Below, piece after piece: positions 43,532-52,437 of a DNA stretch of 64,000 nt (its first letter is position 1; each line of letters starts with the position of its first letter). The DNA is taken from assembly GCF_042675705.1 (NCBI RefSeq), contig NZ_JBHTJJ010000001.1. One strand, given 5' to 3'. The stretch is from Ruegeria arenilitoris. Its GTDB lineage: Bacteria; Pseudomonadota; Alphaproteobacteria; Rhodobacterales; Rhodobacteraceae. Under the pieces are notes generated by a model, which searched no databases, was not told the origin of the DNA, and saw only the letters and a program-made list of their open reading frames with translations. Made by a program: the position numbers and the translations under genes.

Positions 43532-45265
43532 ATGCAAAGAGTTTGGGTCACGATTGGTTTCCTGTTCGCGGTCGCGCTGTTGTCGGCGGCCGTCTGGTCT
43601 TATGGGTACCGGCAGGCGCTCTCTCAGCTTAGCGAGAAAGCTGAGGCCGATCTGGAGTTGGCGTCGGATCGTCTGAGCACTCAGTTGCAGGTCTATCAGG
43701 AACTTGCGGTGCTGATGGCCGAGCACCCGACGCTGCGGGCGTTGGACACCAGCGACCGGCGACGGGCGGCGCAGGCGCTACTGCTGGAGGTCGCTGACAA
43801 GACTTCGGCGGTGGATGTTCTTTATGCGGACAAGACTGGGCGCGTTCTGGCCGCTGCGCGGGACGTGGTGAATGGCAACATGGCCGACCAGCCCGCGTTT
43901 CAACGCGCGCTACACGGCGCTCTTGGCAGCTCGCACGGGGTTTTGCGCGACACTGGAAACCGGATCTATTCCTATGCGGCGCCTGCGTTTTCCGAAGATG
44001 GTCAGGTAACCGGAGCCCTGATGGTCATCGCGGATGTCGAAGACGTTGAAAGCACGTGGCGCGGCAGTACCGAGGCGGTGTTTTTTGTGGATCGTTCTGG
44101 CTCGGTCTTCATTTCCAACCGGTCCGAACTGCTGTTTTGGCAACGTCCGCCGGGGCAGATCGGCTTGCAGCCGGCTGATGGCAAGCCGGGCGCGTTTTCG
44201 TCTACACGCATGGGCCCGCACGAACTATGGTCGATCGGCTGGAGCCCGTACCTGCCGGATCGCGCCCTGCACTTGACCCGCGATCTGCCGGTGATCGGAA
44301 TGACCGGCGAAGTCTTGATGGATGTGACGCCGGCACGACGTCTGGCCGGATTGCAGGCCGCCGCGGTCGCAGCGATCTGCCTTGCCTTTGGCGCGTTGCT
44401 GTTTCTGGCGACCGAACGGCGGCGTACGCTGGCCGAAGCCAATGCGGTGCTGGAGAGCCGGGTGGCACAGCGGACCCGCGCTTTGACGGCCGCAAACGTG
44501 GCGCTGCGCCGCGAGGTGGCCGAGCGGCAAGAGGCCGAAGCGGCGTTGAAACGCGCGCAGGACGATCTGGTACAGGCGGGCAAGCTGAGCGCGCTGGGGA
44601 AAATGTCGGCGGGCATCAGCCACGAATTGAATCAGCCGCTGATGGCCATCCGGCAATACGCCGACAACGGCACGGCCTTTCTGGCGCAGGGCAAGCCCGA
44701 AAAGGCCCGCGAAAACCTGGGGCGAATCTCGGACATGGCGGCCCGTATGGCGCGCATTATCAAGAACTTGCGAGCTTTTGCCCGCAATGAGAGCGAGCCT
44801 ATGGGCAAGGTCGATCTGGTTCAGGTGCTCAACACCGCCGTCGAACTGACCGACGGCCGGTTGCGCTCGGACGGGGTCAAGCTGATCTGGCAGCCGCCCA
44901 ATGCACCTGTCTTTGCCTGGGGCGGAGAGGTGCGGCTGGTGCAGGTCTTCGTCAATCTGATTACCAATGCCGCCGACGCGATGACCGGTCGGGAAACCCG
45001 AAGCCTGACGATCACGCTGACCCGTGGCGAGCGGTTGATGGTCGCGGTGCGCGATACCGGCCCGGGCATTCAGGATCCCGATCGCGTTTTTGAGCCGTTC
45101 TACACGACCAAAACCGTTGGCTCATCCGAGGGAATGGGCCTTGGCCTTTCGATCTCATACGGTTTGGTCCAGAGTTTCGGAGGTGAGATACGCGGCGCGA
45201 ACATGCCCGACGGAGCAGAATTCACCGTCGAGTTGGAACCTTTTGAAAAGGAAGCCGCGGCATGA
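43532..45265 (+). CDS. dctB: C4-dicarboxylate sensor histidine kinase
   Basis: This 577-residue membrane kinase has a first transmembrane helix (about 5-25), a periplasmic sensor (about 30-265, PAS/Cache-like), a second helix (about 272-294), a short coiled linker (about 300-350), the H-box with His364 (GISHELNQPL) and an ATPase domain with N, G1 and G2 boxes. It senses dicarboxylates, probably with DctP, and phosphorylates DctD. The stop overlaps dctD by four bases. Confidence 0.9.
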   Translation: MQRVWVTIGFLFAVALLSAAVWSYGYRQALSQLSEKAEADLELASDRLSTQLQVYQELAVLMAEHPTLRALDTSDRRRAAQALLLEVADKTSAVDVLYADKTGRVLAAARDVVNGNMADQPAFQRALHGALGSSHGVLRDTGNRIYSYAAPAFSEDGQVTGALMVIADVEDVESTWRGSTEAVFFVDRSGSVFISNRSELLFWQRPPGQIGLQPADGKPGAFSSTRMGPHELWSIGWSPYLPDRALHLTRDLPVIGMTGEVLMDVTPARRLAGLQAAAVAAICLAFGALLFLATERRRTLAEANAVLESRVAQRTRALTAANVALRREVAERQEAEAALKRAQDDLVQAGKLSALGKMSAGISHELNQPLMAIRQYADNGTAFLAQGKPEKARENLGRISDMAARMARIIKNLRAFARNESEPMGKVDLVQVLNTAVELTDGRLRSDGVKLIWQPPNAPVFAWGGEVRLVQVFVNLITNAADAMTGRETRSLTITLTRGERLMVAVRDTGPGIQDPDRVFEPFYTTKTVGSSEGMGLGLSISYGLVQSFGGEIRGANMPDGAEFTVELEPFEKEAAA

Positions 45266-46491
45266 TCCGAACGGTTCTATTGGTCGATGATGACGCTGCC
45301 GTGCGTGAGGCACTGGCCCAGACTCTGGAGCTTGCGGACTATTCCGTAATTGCAGCTGGATCGTTTGTGGCTGCCAAGGACCATATCCGGGACGATTTCC
45401 CAGGTGTGATTGTCTCGGATATTCGGATGCCGGGACGGGATGGGTTTCATCTTCTGTCCTATGCCCGCGAGGTCGACTCGGAGTTGCCGGTCGTTCTGCT
45501 GACCGGCGAGGGCGACATACCGATGGCGGTGCAGGCAATGGGGCAGGGCGCGTTCGACTTTCTTGAGAAGCCCTGCGCCGCCGCCGATCTGCTTGCGGTT
45601 CTGAGCCGCGCATTTGCTGCGCGCAGTCAGGTATTGGACCACCGGGCAGCCAAGCGCGAACTGGAGAAGGGCGATCCTGCCGCCCGCTTGTTGTTCGGTT
45701 TGTCACCGCAGGCTGATGCCTTGCGGAACAGGGTGCGCAGCGTTGCCCCAACTCAGGCCGAAGTTCTGGTCACCGGACCGCCCGGCAGTGGCATTTCCAA
45801 AGTCGCCGAAGTCATCCATTTGATGTCACCCCGCGCGCAGGGGCCGTTCGTCAAGCGCCCGGCGTCAGGTCTGGGGGCGGATGCCTTGCAGGATATCTGC
45901 AAGGATGCTGCAGCCGGATCGTTGTTTCTGGATGAAGTCTCGGCCATGCCCGAGGCGACGCAATATGCGGCCCTGGAGATGATCGAAAACGGGCCCGGAG
46001 TACGCATCATCGCCGGTACAACCGCGGACCTGGCCGAGATGGCGGCCGAGGGTCGGTTCAATGCCGATTTGTTCTATCGGTTGGACGTGATGCGGGTGCG
46101 TGTACCGTCTTTGGCCGAGCGCCCCGAGGACATCCCGGTGATCTTTCGCCACTACGTCGCCCAAGCGGCCGAGCAGGCCGGGATCGCGACACCTGATGTC
46201 TCGTCCGAACACTTGGCTTCATTGATGGCGCGAGACTGGCCCGGCAACGCGCGTTCGCTGATGTCGGCGGCGATGCGTTTTGTTCTGGGGATGCCCGAGG
46301 ATGTCGCTGCAGCGGCCGACCTTGGGCTGAACGAGCAGATGGCGCGCGTTGAGCGCTCGTTGCTGATCGCGGCCTTGGGTCGTCACAACGGAAGGGCGTC
46401 GGACGCGGCCAAGTCCCTGAAACTTCCGCGCAAGACGTTCTACGACAAATTGGCCCGCTACGGCATACGCCCTGAAGACTACCGGCGCTGA
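45262..46491 (+). CDS. dctD: DctD-type response regulator with degenerate sigma54 ATPase domain
   Basis: This 409-residue protein has a receiver domain (Asp53 phosphoacceptor, VSDIRMPG), an NtrC-type AAA domain and a Fis-type HTH at the end (ALGRHNGRASDAAKSLKLPRKTFYDKLARYGI). The Walker A is GPPGSGIS (172-179), where the essential lysine is replaced by Ile, and the L1 region between PFVKRP and LFLDE is about 23 residues shorter than usual, removing GAFTGA. Walker B (LFLDE, 221-225) and the arginine-finger region are kept. It therefore should not drive sigma54 open-complex formation. Rhodobacter capsulatus NtrC is a known precedent that works with sigma70. Phosphorylation by DctB should control binding to the palindromes downstream. 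Confidence 0.88.
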   Translation: MIRTVLLVDDDAAVREALAQTLELADYSVIAAGSFVAAKDHIRDDFPGVIVSDIRMPGRDGFHLLSYAREVDSELPVVLLTGEGDIPMAVQAMGQGAFDFLEKPCAAADLLAVLSRAFAARSQVLDHRAAKRELEKGDPAARLLFGLSPQADALRNRVRSVAPTQAEVLVTGPPGSGISKVAEVIHLMSPRAQGPFVKRPASGLGADALQDICKDAAAGSLFLDEVSAMPEATQYAALEMIENGPGVRIIAGTTADLAEMAAEGRFNADLFYRLDVMRVRVPSLAERPEDIPVIFRHYVAQAAEQAGIATPDVSSEHLASLMARDWPGNARSLMSAAMRFVLGMPEDVAAAADLGLNEQMARVERSLLIAALGRHNGRASDAAKSLKLPRKTFYDKLARYGIRPEDYRR

Positions 46492-46522
46492 CGCGGAACG
46501 ATTCGCCCGGCGATTCGATGTG

Positions 46523-46572
46523 TGTGCGGATTTTCGCACAGTGGCGCATTTGGGTGTGCGGTTTCCCGCACA
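46523..46572. promoter_or_regulatory. Tandem 18-bp palindromic operators upstream of dctP
   Basis: TGTGCG-GATTTT-CGCACA (46523-46540) and TGTGCG-GTTTCC-CGCACA (46555-46572) have perfect 6-bp arms and are 32 bp centre to centre, about three helical turns. They lie in the 272-bp gap between dctD and dctP, the expected place for an upstream activator site of DctD. No convincing sigma54 -24/-12 element is present downstream. The distance of about 190 bp to the dctP start leaves room for a promoter between. Confidence 0.65.
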
Positions 46573-46764
46573 AATGTCTGCGACAACAAAATACTCATTC
46601 CGGATGTTCTATTTAAACTACGGAAAAGTAATTAGAAAATCTGTCTGCTACCAGTCGTTCTCGAATTGTTGAACGGTGTCCGTCGATTCGTTTCACTCTT
46701 GCGCATCCGGCATCCCCATGGATGTCAAAGGAAGTTTCTTTGGAAGTCTGGGAGGAAAAGACAG

Positions 46765-47766
46765 ATGAAATTCCTGGCAACAGCCGCCACCGCGCTTGCG
46801 CTTTCCGTTACCGCAACAGCGGGCTTCGCTGCCTGCGACGATGGCGAGATCGTCGTCAAGTTCGCGCATGTGACGAACACCGACAAACACCCCAAGGGTA
46901 TCGCCGCATCGCTGCTCGAGCAGCGCGTCAATGACGAGATGAACGGCGTCATGTGCATGGAGGTCTATCCGAACTCGACCTTGTACAACGACGACAAGGT
47001 GCTTGAGGCGATGCTGCAGGGGGACGTGCAACTGGCCGCCCCGTCGCTTTCGAAGTTCGAGAAGTTCACCAAGCAGTTCCGCCTGTTCGACCTGCCGTTC
47101 ATGTTCAAGAACGTCGACGCCGTTGATGCGTTCCAGGCCTCGGCGGATGGCCAGGCCATGAAAGACAGCATGCAGCGCCGGGGCCTGCAGGGTCTGGCGT
47201 TCTGGCACAACGGCATGAAGCAGATGTCGGCCAACAAGCCGCTGATCGATCCTTCGGACGCCAACGGCCTGAAATTCCGCGTTCAGTCTTCGGACGTGCT
47301 GGTTGCGCAGATGGAAGCCATCGGCGGCAGCCCGCAGAAAATGGCATTCTCGGAAGTTTATGGTGCTCTGCAACAGGGCGTTGTGGACGGTCAGGAGAAC
47401 ACCTGGTCGAACATTTACGGCAAAAAGTTCTTCGAAGTGCAGGATGGCATCACCGAAACCAACCACGGCATCATCGACTATCTGGTCGTGACTTCGGTCG
47501 ACTGGCTGGACAGCCTGGATCCGGAAGTGCGCGAGCAGTTCTTGACGATCCTGGCCGAGGTGACCGAAGAGCGTAACCAAGAGGCGTTTGCGGTCAACGA
47601 AAAGGCCAAGCAGGCAATCGTCGACGCGGGCGGCACGATCCGCGAGCTGACGCCCGAGCAGCGTCAGGCCTGGGTTGATGCGATGAAGCCGGTTTGGGAC
47701 AAGTTCTCCGGTGACGTCGGTCAGGACAAGATCGACGCCGCTCAGGCGATCAACGCCGGGTTCTGA
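46765..47766 (+). CDS. dctP: TRAP dicarboxylate-binding protein
   Basis: This 333-residue periplasmic protein has a signal peptide (residues 1-22) and the TRAP DctP fold. The carboxylate-binding arginine is probably Arg172 in GLKFRVQSSDVL, where the family arginine pairs with the substrate carboxyl. SD is GGGAGGAA. It captures C4-dicarboxylates (succinate, malate, fumarate) and hands them to DctQM. It starts the transport operon. Confidence 0.94.
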   Translation: MKFLATAATALALSVTATAGFAACDDGEIVVKFAHVTNTDKHPKGIAASLLEQRVNDEMNGVMCMEVYPNSTLYNDDKVLEAMLQGDVQLAAPSLSKFEKFTKQFRLFDLPFMFKNVDAVDAFQASADGQAMKDSMQRRGLQGLAFWHNGMKQMSANKPLIDPSDANGLKFRVQSSDVLVAQMEAIGGSPQKMAFSEVYGALQQGVVDGQENTWSNIYGKKFFEVQDGITETNHGIIDYLVVTSVDWLDSLDPEVREQFLTILAEVTEERNQEAFAVNEKAKQAIVDAGGTIRELTPEQRQAWVDAMKPVWDKFSGDVGQDKIDAAQAINAGF

Positions 47767-47780
47767 TCCGACACGCAGGA

Positions 47781-47822
47781 GTGCTCCGACGGTCGCAAGC
47801 CCGCCGGAGCACATACCTGGCG
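47781..47822 (+). repeat. dctP-dctQ intergenic stem-loop
   Basis: GTGCTCCG (47781-47788) pairs with CGGAGCAC (47815-47822) across a 26-base loop that can fold further. No T run follows. Such structures behind periplasmic binding-protein genes usually protect the upstream mRNA so that DctP is made in excess over DctQM. Confidence 0.6.
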
Positions 47823-47874
47823 GGCCTGACCACGCCCGCCACCTCGATAAATCAACAAAAATGGGGACAGAAAG

Positions 47875-48552
47875 ATGTCTGGTGCGAAAACCGGCCCCGG
47901 TGGGCTGGTCGACCGAATCGAAGAAACCCTGATCGCGTTGCTTCTTGGCCTGATGACGGCCGTGACCTTTGCCAACGTAATCGCGCGTTTCGTCTTCAAC
48001 TCCAACATCCTTTGGGCGCTAGAGCTGACCGTATTCACCTTCGGATGGCTGGTTTTGCTGGGGGCGTCCTACGCCGTCAAGAAACACGCGCATCTGGGGG
48101 TGGATGCCATCCTGAACATGCTGCCACCGGCACCGCGCAGGGTATTGGCACTGATAGCGGTGGGGTGCTGCCTCGTATTCTCGCTGCTGCTGCTGAAGGG
48201 GTCCTACGATTACTGGGCGGTCTTTGCCGACCTGCCTCCGACCTCTGGCCGCTGGTTCCCCACGGGCTTTGATTTCGACGCTCGTAGTCAGAGCTTCTAC
48301 GAGGTGGACGACATCCCTATGGTCGCGCCGCTTCGGTTCCTCGAAGATCTCATCAACTATGGCGAGTACTACGAGAAGCTGCCCAAGGTCGTGCCGTATT
48401 TCGTTCTGCCGCTGTCGATGCTGCTGCTGGTGATCCGCTTTGCCCAGGCAGGGCTGCAGATCCTGCGCGGTGAGGCCGACCGTATTGTCGCAAGCCACGA
48501 GGTTGAGGACGAGATCGAAGAAGTCCGGGCCCTTAAGGGAGAACACGACTGA
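47875..48552 (+). CDS. dctQ: TRAP transporter small membrane subunit
   Basis: This 225-residue protein has four transmembrane helices. It is longer than the minimal 160-180 residues because of an insertion (FADLPPTSGRWFPTGFDFDAR region, about 118-170) before the last helix, matching the long DctQ of Rhodobacter. It bridges DctP and the transport channel DctM. The stop overlaps dctM by one base (TGATG). Confidence 0.9.
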   Translation: MSGAKTGPGGLVDRIEETLIALLLGLMTAVTFANVIARFVFNSNILWALELTVFTFGWLVLLGASYAVKKHAHLGVDAILNMLPPAPRRVLALIAVGCCLVFSLLLLKGSYDYWAVFADLPPTSGRWFPTGFDFDARSQSFYEVDDIPMVAPLRFLEDLINYGEYYEKLPKVVPYFVLPLSMLLLVIRFAQAGLQILRGEADRIVASHEVEDEIEEVRALKGEHD

Positions 48553-49928
48553 TGGATGTAGTACTACTTTTTGCCATGGTCGTGGGCCTACTGCTGATCG
48601 GCGTTCCGATCGCAGTTGCCCTTGGGCTGAGCTCGACCCTGTTTCTGCTGATCTACTCGGACAGCTCGCTGGCTTCGGTTGCCGGGACCCTGTTCGAGGC
48701 GTTCGAGGGCCACTTTACCCTGCTGGCCATCCCGTTCTTCATCCTTGCATCGTCCTTCATGACGACCGGAGGGGTGGCACGCCGGATCATTCGGTTCTCG
48801 ATCGCCTGCGTTGGTCACCTGCCTGGCGGTCTGGCAATTGCGGGCGTGTTCGCATGTATGCTGTTCGCCGCGCTGTCAGGATCGTCCCCGGCTACCGTTG
48901 TTGCGATCGGTTCGATCGTGATCGCCGGTATGCGGCAGGTCGGCTATTCCAAGGAATTCGCAGCGGGCGTCATCTGTAACGCCGGTACGCTGGGTATCCT
49001 GATCCCGCCTTCGATCGTTATGGTTGTCTACGCGGCCGCGGTCGAAGTCTCGGTCGGCAGGATGTTCCTGGCCGGTGTCATTCCGGGGCTCATGGCCGGG
49101 TTCATGCTGATGGTCACAATCTATGTGATGGCCAAGGTCAAGAACCTGCCGAAAGGTGATTGGAAAGGCTGGGGCGAGATATTTGCGTCGGCACGCGAGG
49201 CCGGTTGGGGTCTGTTCCTGATCGTCATCATCCTGGGCGGCATCTACGGCGGTATCTTCACACCGACCGAAGCCGCGGCGGTCGCGGCTGTATACGCCTT
49301 CTTCATCGCCAGCTTCGTCTACAAGGACATGGGGCCACTCAGCACCCGGGACGGTGAGCAAAACCTCTCGCTTGTGAAAAAGCCGCTGGCGCTGATCACG
49401 GCCTTTTTCCACCCCGACACCAAACATACGCTGTTTGAGGCTGGCAAGCTGACGGTCACCCTGCTTTTCGTCATCGCCAACGCGCTGATCCTCAAGCATG
49501 TTCTGACCGATGAGCAGGTACCGCAGCATATTGCCGGCGCAATGCTGTCGGCGGGTCTGGGGCCGATCACTTTCCTGATCGTGGTCAACGTGATCCTTCT
49601 GATCGGCGGTCAGTTCATGGAGCCCTCGGGCCTGCTGGTCATCGTGGCGCCGCTGGTGTTTCCGATTGCCATCGAACTGGGCATCGACCCGATCCATCTG
49701 GGCATTATCATGGTGGTGAACATGGAAATCGGGATGATCACGCCGCCCGTGGGTCTGAACCTGTTCGTTACGTCGGGCGTCGCGGGAATGCCGATGATGG
49801 CCGTCGTACGCGCAGCACTGCCGTTCCTGGCCGTTCTGTTCGTCTTCCTGATCATGATCACGTATATCCCGTGGCTGTCGACGGTGTTGCCAAACACCTT
49901 CATGGGCCCCGAGATCATTACGAACTAG
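48552..49928 (+). CDS. dctM: TRAP transporter large membrane subunit
   Basis: This 458-residue protein has about 12 transmembrane helices and carries the ion-binding and substrate-binding core of TRAP-T systems; conserved segments include SGSSPATVVAIGSIV, GGIYGGIFTPTEAAAVAAVYA and the final ITPPVGLNLFVTSG. A hydrophilic loop (about 250-300) is slightly larger than in the shortest relatives. It couples dicarboxylate uptake to the sodium or proton gradient. Ends at a terminator. Confidence 0.94.
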   Translation: MDVVLLFAMVVGLLLIGVPIAVALGLSSTLFLLIYSDSSLASVAGTLFEAFEGHFTLLAIPFFILASSFMTTGGVARRIIRFSIACVGHLPGGLAIAGVFACMLFAALSGSSPATVVAIGSIVIAGMRQVGYSKEFAAGVICNAGTLGILIPPSIVMVVYAAAVEVSVGRMFLAGVIPGLMAGFMLMVTIYVMAKVKNLPKGDWKGWGEIFASAREAGWGLFLIVIILGGIYGGIFTPTEAAAVAAVYAFFIASFVYKDMGPLSTRDGEQNLSLVKKPLALITAFFHPDTKHTLFEAGKLTVTLLFVIANALILKHVLTDEQVPQHIAGAMLSAGLGPITFLIVVNVILLIGGQFMEPSGLLVIVAPLVFPIAIELGIDPIHLGIIMVVNMEIGMITPPVGLNLFVTSGVAGMPMMAVVRAALPFLAVLFVFLIMITYIPWLSTVLPNTFMGPEIITN

Positions 49929-49940
49929 ACCATTGCAATC

Positions 49941-49974
49941 GATCCGAACCGGGCAGCCGGTTCGGATCACTTTT
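49941..49974 (+). terminator. Rho-independent terminator of dctPQM
   Basis: GATCCGAACCGG (49941-49952) pairs perfectly with CCGGTTCGGATC (49957-49968) around GCAG, followed by ACTTTT. It begins 13 bp past the dctM stop. Confidence 0.85.
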
Positions 49975-50056
49975 GCGCGGCCGGCCGGCATCTGAAGGGC
50001 CGCCTCGCTGAATGGCCGGGCTTGAACTCACCACCGGTTCTTACCACATAGTGACC

Positions 50057-50101
50057 GAGGACGACCTCCCCACCATGGGTGATCATTCGGGACGACCCGA
50101 A
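50057..50101 (+). promoter_or_regulatory. Guanidine-II (mini-ykkC) riboswitch
   Basis: Two hairpins share the ACGA tetraloop that defines the class: GAGG-ACGA-CCTC (50057-50068) and TTCGGG-ACGA-CCCGAA (50086-50101), with a 17-base linker. They lie 20 bp upstream of the gdx start, and the ribosome site GAGG (50109-50112) follows directly. In this class guanidinium binding stabilises the loop-loop contact and frees the ribosome site, so the exporter is made when guanidine is present. The twin ACGA loops and the SugE-type gene make the assignment strong. Confidence 0.85.
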
Positions 50102-50120
50102 GTTTATAGAGGTGTCCCCG

Positions 50121-50432
50121 ATGTCCTGGATCTTTCTTCTTTTTGCCGGTTTGCTGGAAATCGTCTGGGCAGTTGCCATGAAGCAGTCCGCTGGATTCAC
50201 GCGGCTTTGGCCAACCGGTGTAATGGGGGGCGCGATGCTCGGTTCGTTCGGTTTGCTGGCCCTTGCCATGCGCTCCTTGCCACTGGGAACCGCCTACGTG
50301 CTGTGGACGGGTATCGGCGCGGTCGGTGCGTTCCTGGTTGGTGTGATGTTTCTGGGCGAGGCACTGACCCCGCTGCGTGTCATCGCGGCGACGCTGATCG
50401 TGTCCGGCATGGTCGCAATGAAACTTGCGTGA
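50121..50432 (+). CDS. gdx: Guanidinium exporter (SMR family, Gdx/SugE subtype)
   Basis: This 103-residue small multidrug-resistance protein (MSWIFLLFAGLLEIVWAVAMK opening, four helices, central Glu13-type in LLEIVW) exports guanidinium in exchange for protons. The ATG 50121 has GAGG eight bases upstream. The guanidine-II riboswitch in its leader identifies it as Gdx rather than EmrE. The Lys-Gln at 20-22 and Gly-rich second helix fit the subtype. Confidence 0.92.
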   Translation: MSWIFLLFAGLLEIVWAVAMKQSAGFTRLWPTGVMGGAMLGSFGLLALAMRSLPLGTAYVLWTGIGAVGAFLVGVMFLGEALTPLRVIAATLIVSGMVAMKLA

Positions 50433-50511
50433 CCGGCCCGTTGTTGACGCAGGCACCCACGGTGGGCAGGCTGGAACCACCCTGATCACCGCAACCAACG
50501 AGTGCCGAAAC

Positions 50512-50958
50512 ATGCTGACCGATGATGACAAGCGCCTGATGCGCGTGGCTTACCAAGAAGCCAAAGCCGGTTTCGATGAGGGCGGTTGCCCGATCGGATC
50601 TGTACTGGCTCGGAATGGCACGATCATCTCGCAGGGCCGAAACCAAAGGGTTCAGCAGGGGGATCCGATCGCCCATGGCGAGATGGATGCGCTGCGCAAG
50701 GCCGGTCGGCAGAAGACGTACAGAGATACAGTTCTGTATACCACCCTGTCTCCCTGCATGATGTGCGCCGGAACGATCGTTCAGTTCGGCATCCCACGCG
50801 TGGTCATTGGTGACACGAAAAACTTCGGCGGCAACGAAGATTTCCTGCGCGACCGCGGGGTCGAGGTAGTTTTGGCCGAAGACCCGGACTGCATCGCCCT
50901 GATGCGCAGGTTCGTGACTGAACAGCCCGAGCTTTGGGCCGAGGACATCGCGGACTGA
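50512..50958 (+). CDS. Yeast-type cytosine deaminase-like nucleoside/base deaminase
   Basis: This 148-residue protein of the CDA fold has zinc motif HGE (55-57) and PCMMC (81-85), with the acid residue at Glu57. Overall sequence order and the C-terminal EQPELWAEDI are strikingly like yeast cytosine deaminase (FCY1), whose tail is similar. It is expected to deaminate cytosine or a related pyrimidine or purine base. It follows gdx by 80 bp on the same strand, so it may be in the same riboswitch-controlled transcript. A link to guanidine-containing compounds is possible but unproven. Confidence 0.82.
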   Translation: MLTDDDKRLMRVAYQEAKAGFDEGGCPIGSVLARNGTIISQGRNQRVQQGDPIAHGEMDALRKAGRQKTYRDTVLYTTLSPCMMCAGTIVQFGIPRVVIGDTKNFGGNEDFLRDRGVEVVLAEDPDCIALMRRFVTEQPELWAEDIAD

Positions 50959-50973
50959 GCGTGCGTCGACTGG

Positions 50974-51723
50974 TCAGGCCTGTTCCAGCGCGGAAATGAT
51001 GCCCGAGAAATCCCGTGCCTTCAGGCTTGCACCGCCGACCAGCGCGCCGTCCACGTTGGACACTCCGAAAATCTCTGCCGCGTTGTCCGGCTTGACCGAA
51101 CCGCCATAGAGCAAACGAACCGACCGGCCGACACCTTCGCCAAATCGGCGGTCAAGTCTGGCGCGAATGAAGTCGTGTACTTCTCCGATTTCTTCCAGGG
51201 TGGGAACTTTGCCGGTGCCGATGGCCCAGATCGGTTCGTAAGCCACGACGAGGTTCTCTCCGGTGGCAAGGTCGGGGATCGATCCGGACAACTGCCCGCC
51301 AATGATGTCGAGCGTATTGGCCGCTTCGCGCTGTTCAAGACTTTCTCCGACGCAGATGATTGCGGTCAGGCCCGCGTTCATGGCCGCCCGGGCCTTGGCG
51401 CGGATATCGTCGTCTTTCTCGCCGTGGTCTTCGCGCCGTTCCGAATGCCCGACGATTACGCTGGTCGCGCCGGCGTCTTTCAGCATCTCGGCGCTCAGAT
51501 CACCCGTATGGGCGCCCGAAACCTCGGCGTGGCAATCCTGTCCGCCGATGGCGACGCCCGAGCCTTGCACGGCTTGTGCGGCCTGGTGGATCAAAGTTGC
51601 CGGAGGGCAGATAAGAATATCGACCGTCGGAGAAGGGTGCGTTGCAGTCAGCGTGTCCAACTCGGACAGAGCAGCCCCGGTTCCGTTCATTTTCCAGTTT
51701 CCGGCTGCCAGTCTGCGTCGCAT
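50974..51723 (-). CDS. tpiA: Triose-phosphate isomerase
   Basis: This 249-residue enzyme interconverts dihydroxyacetone phosphate and glyceraldehyde 3-phosphate. The catalytic set is Lys11 (AAGNWKMNG), His93 (VGHSERR) and Glu163 (AYEPIWAIGTG). Start ATG 51723. It is convergent with the cytosine-deaminase gene and stands alone. Confidence 0.96.
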   Translation of the reverse strand: MRRRLAAGNWKMNGTGAALSELDTLTATHPSPTVDILICPPATLIHQAAQAVQGSGVAIGGQDCHAEVSGAHTGDLSAEMLKDAGATSVIVGHSERREDHGEKDDDIRAKARAAMNAGLTAIICVGESLEQREAANTLDIIGGQLSGSIPDLATGENLVVAYEPIWAIGTGKVPTLEEIGEVHDFIRARLDRRFGEGVGRSVRLLYGGSVKPDNAAEIFGVSNVDGALVGGASLKARDFSGIISALEQA

Positions 51724-51903
51724 AGCGGGGTCTCCGTGATCTTTCGTGCGTTTCTATCCAGTTAGCACCCGGATCAAGGCCTGACAATTGCGCTTGGGTG
51801 GCCGCGCGTTGGCGAGTCGCGCGACGGATCGATCCGGGCGGACCCAACCAAGCGGTGCAGGCGGCAGTTCACCTGCCCGCAAACGTTGCAGGCTTTAGGT
51901 GAC

Positions 51904-52269
51904 TCAGCGCTGTTCGGCCAGGTTTTCGTCGAACCTGATCGACTCGCCGCAGCCACAGGCATCGACGACATTGGGATTTTTGAACTTGAACCCGGATTCC
52001 AGCAGTGAGACCTCGTAGTCGATCTCGGTTCCGAACAAAAACATCTGAGCCATCGGAGCGATCATGACCCGCGCCCCATCCTGTTCGACCACTTCGTCAT
52101 GCGGGTCCGGCTGATCGACATACTCCATTGTATATTCCATACCGGCACAGCCGCCTTTTTTGACGCCAATCCGCAGACCGGCATGGCCGCCCGACGTCAT
52201 CAGGCGGAGGATCTGCTCTGCAGCTTTGGGCGTCATCGTCACGGCCTGTTTGCCGGGAATGCCGAACAT
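51904..52269 (-). CDS. A-type Fe-S cluster carrier (IscA/SufA/HesB family)
   Basis: This protein of about 121 residues starts at ATG 52269 (GGAG six bases upstream); an ATG 12 bases earlier is less likely. The three cluster cysteines are in GGCAG (about residue 41) and CGCGES (about 105-110). It stores or delivers [2Fe-2S] or [4Fe-4S] clusters to apoproteins. SufT lies 770 bp away on the same strand, and no core suf genes are in view. Confidence 0.88.
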   Translation of the reverse strand: MFGIPGKQAVTMTPKAAEQILRLMTSGGHAGLRIGVKKGGCAGMEYTMEYVDQPDPHDEVVEQDGARVMIAPMAQMFLFGTEIDYEVSLLESGFKFKNPNVVDACGCGESIRFDENLAEQR

Positions 52270-52437
52270 CGTCGTCTCCATTTTCGCGCGTTATACCTAA
52301 TCTAAGGCCCCAAGGGCCCGGGCTCAAGAGAGTGCGGTGCCACAAGTTTGCTCATCGCCGGTCTTGACCGTACCGTACGGGCAGAGGGCAGGGTTTGCCG
52401 ATGAGATCGAATTGACAGCAGAACAAGGTGGGTTTCG

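Noticed and set aside
46492..46764. sigma54 promoter upstream of dctP
   Set aside because: No TGGCAC-N5-TTGCA-like element. The GG and GC pairs found do not have the correct spacing.
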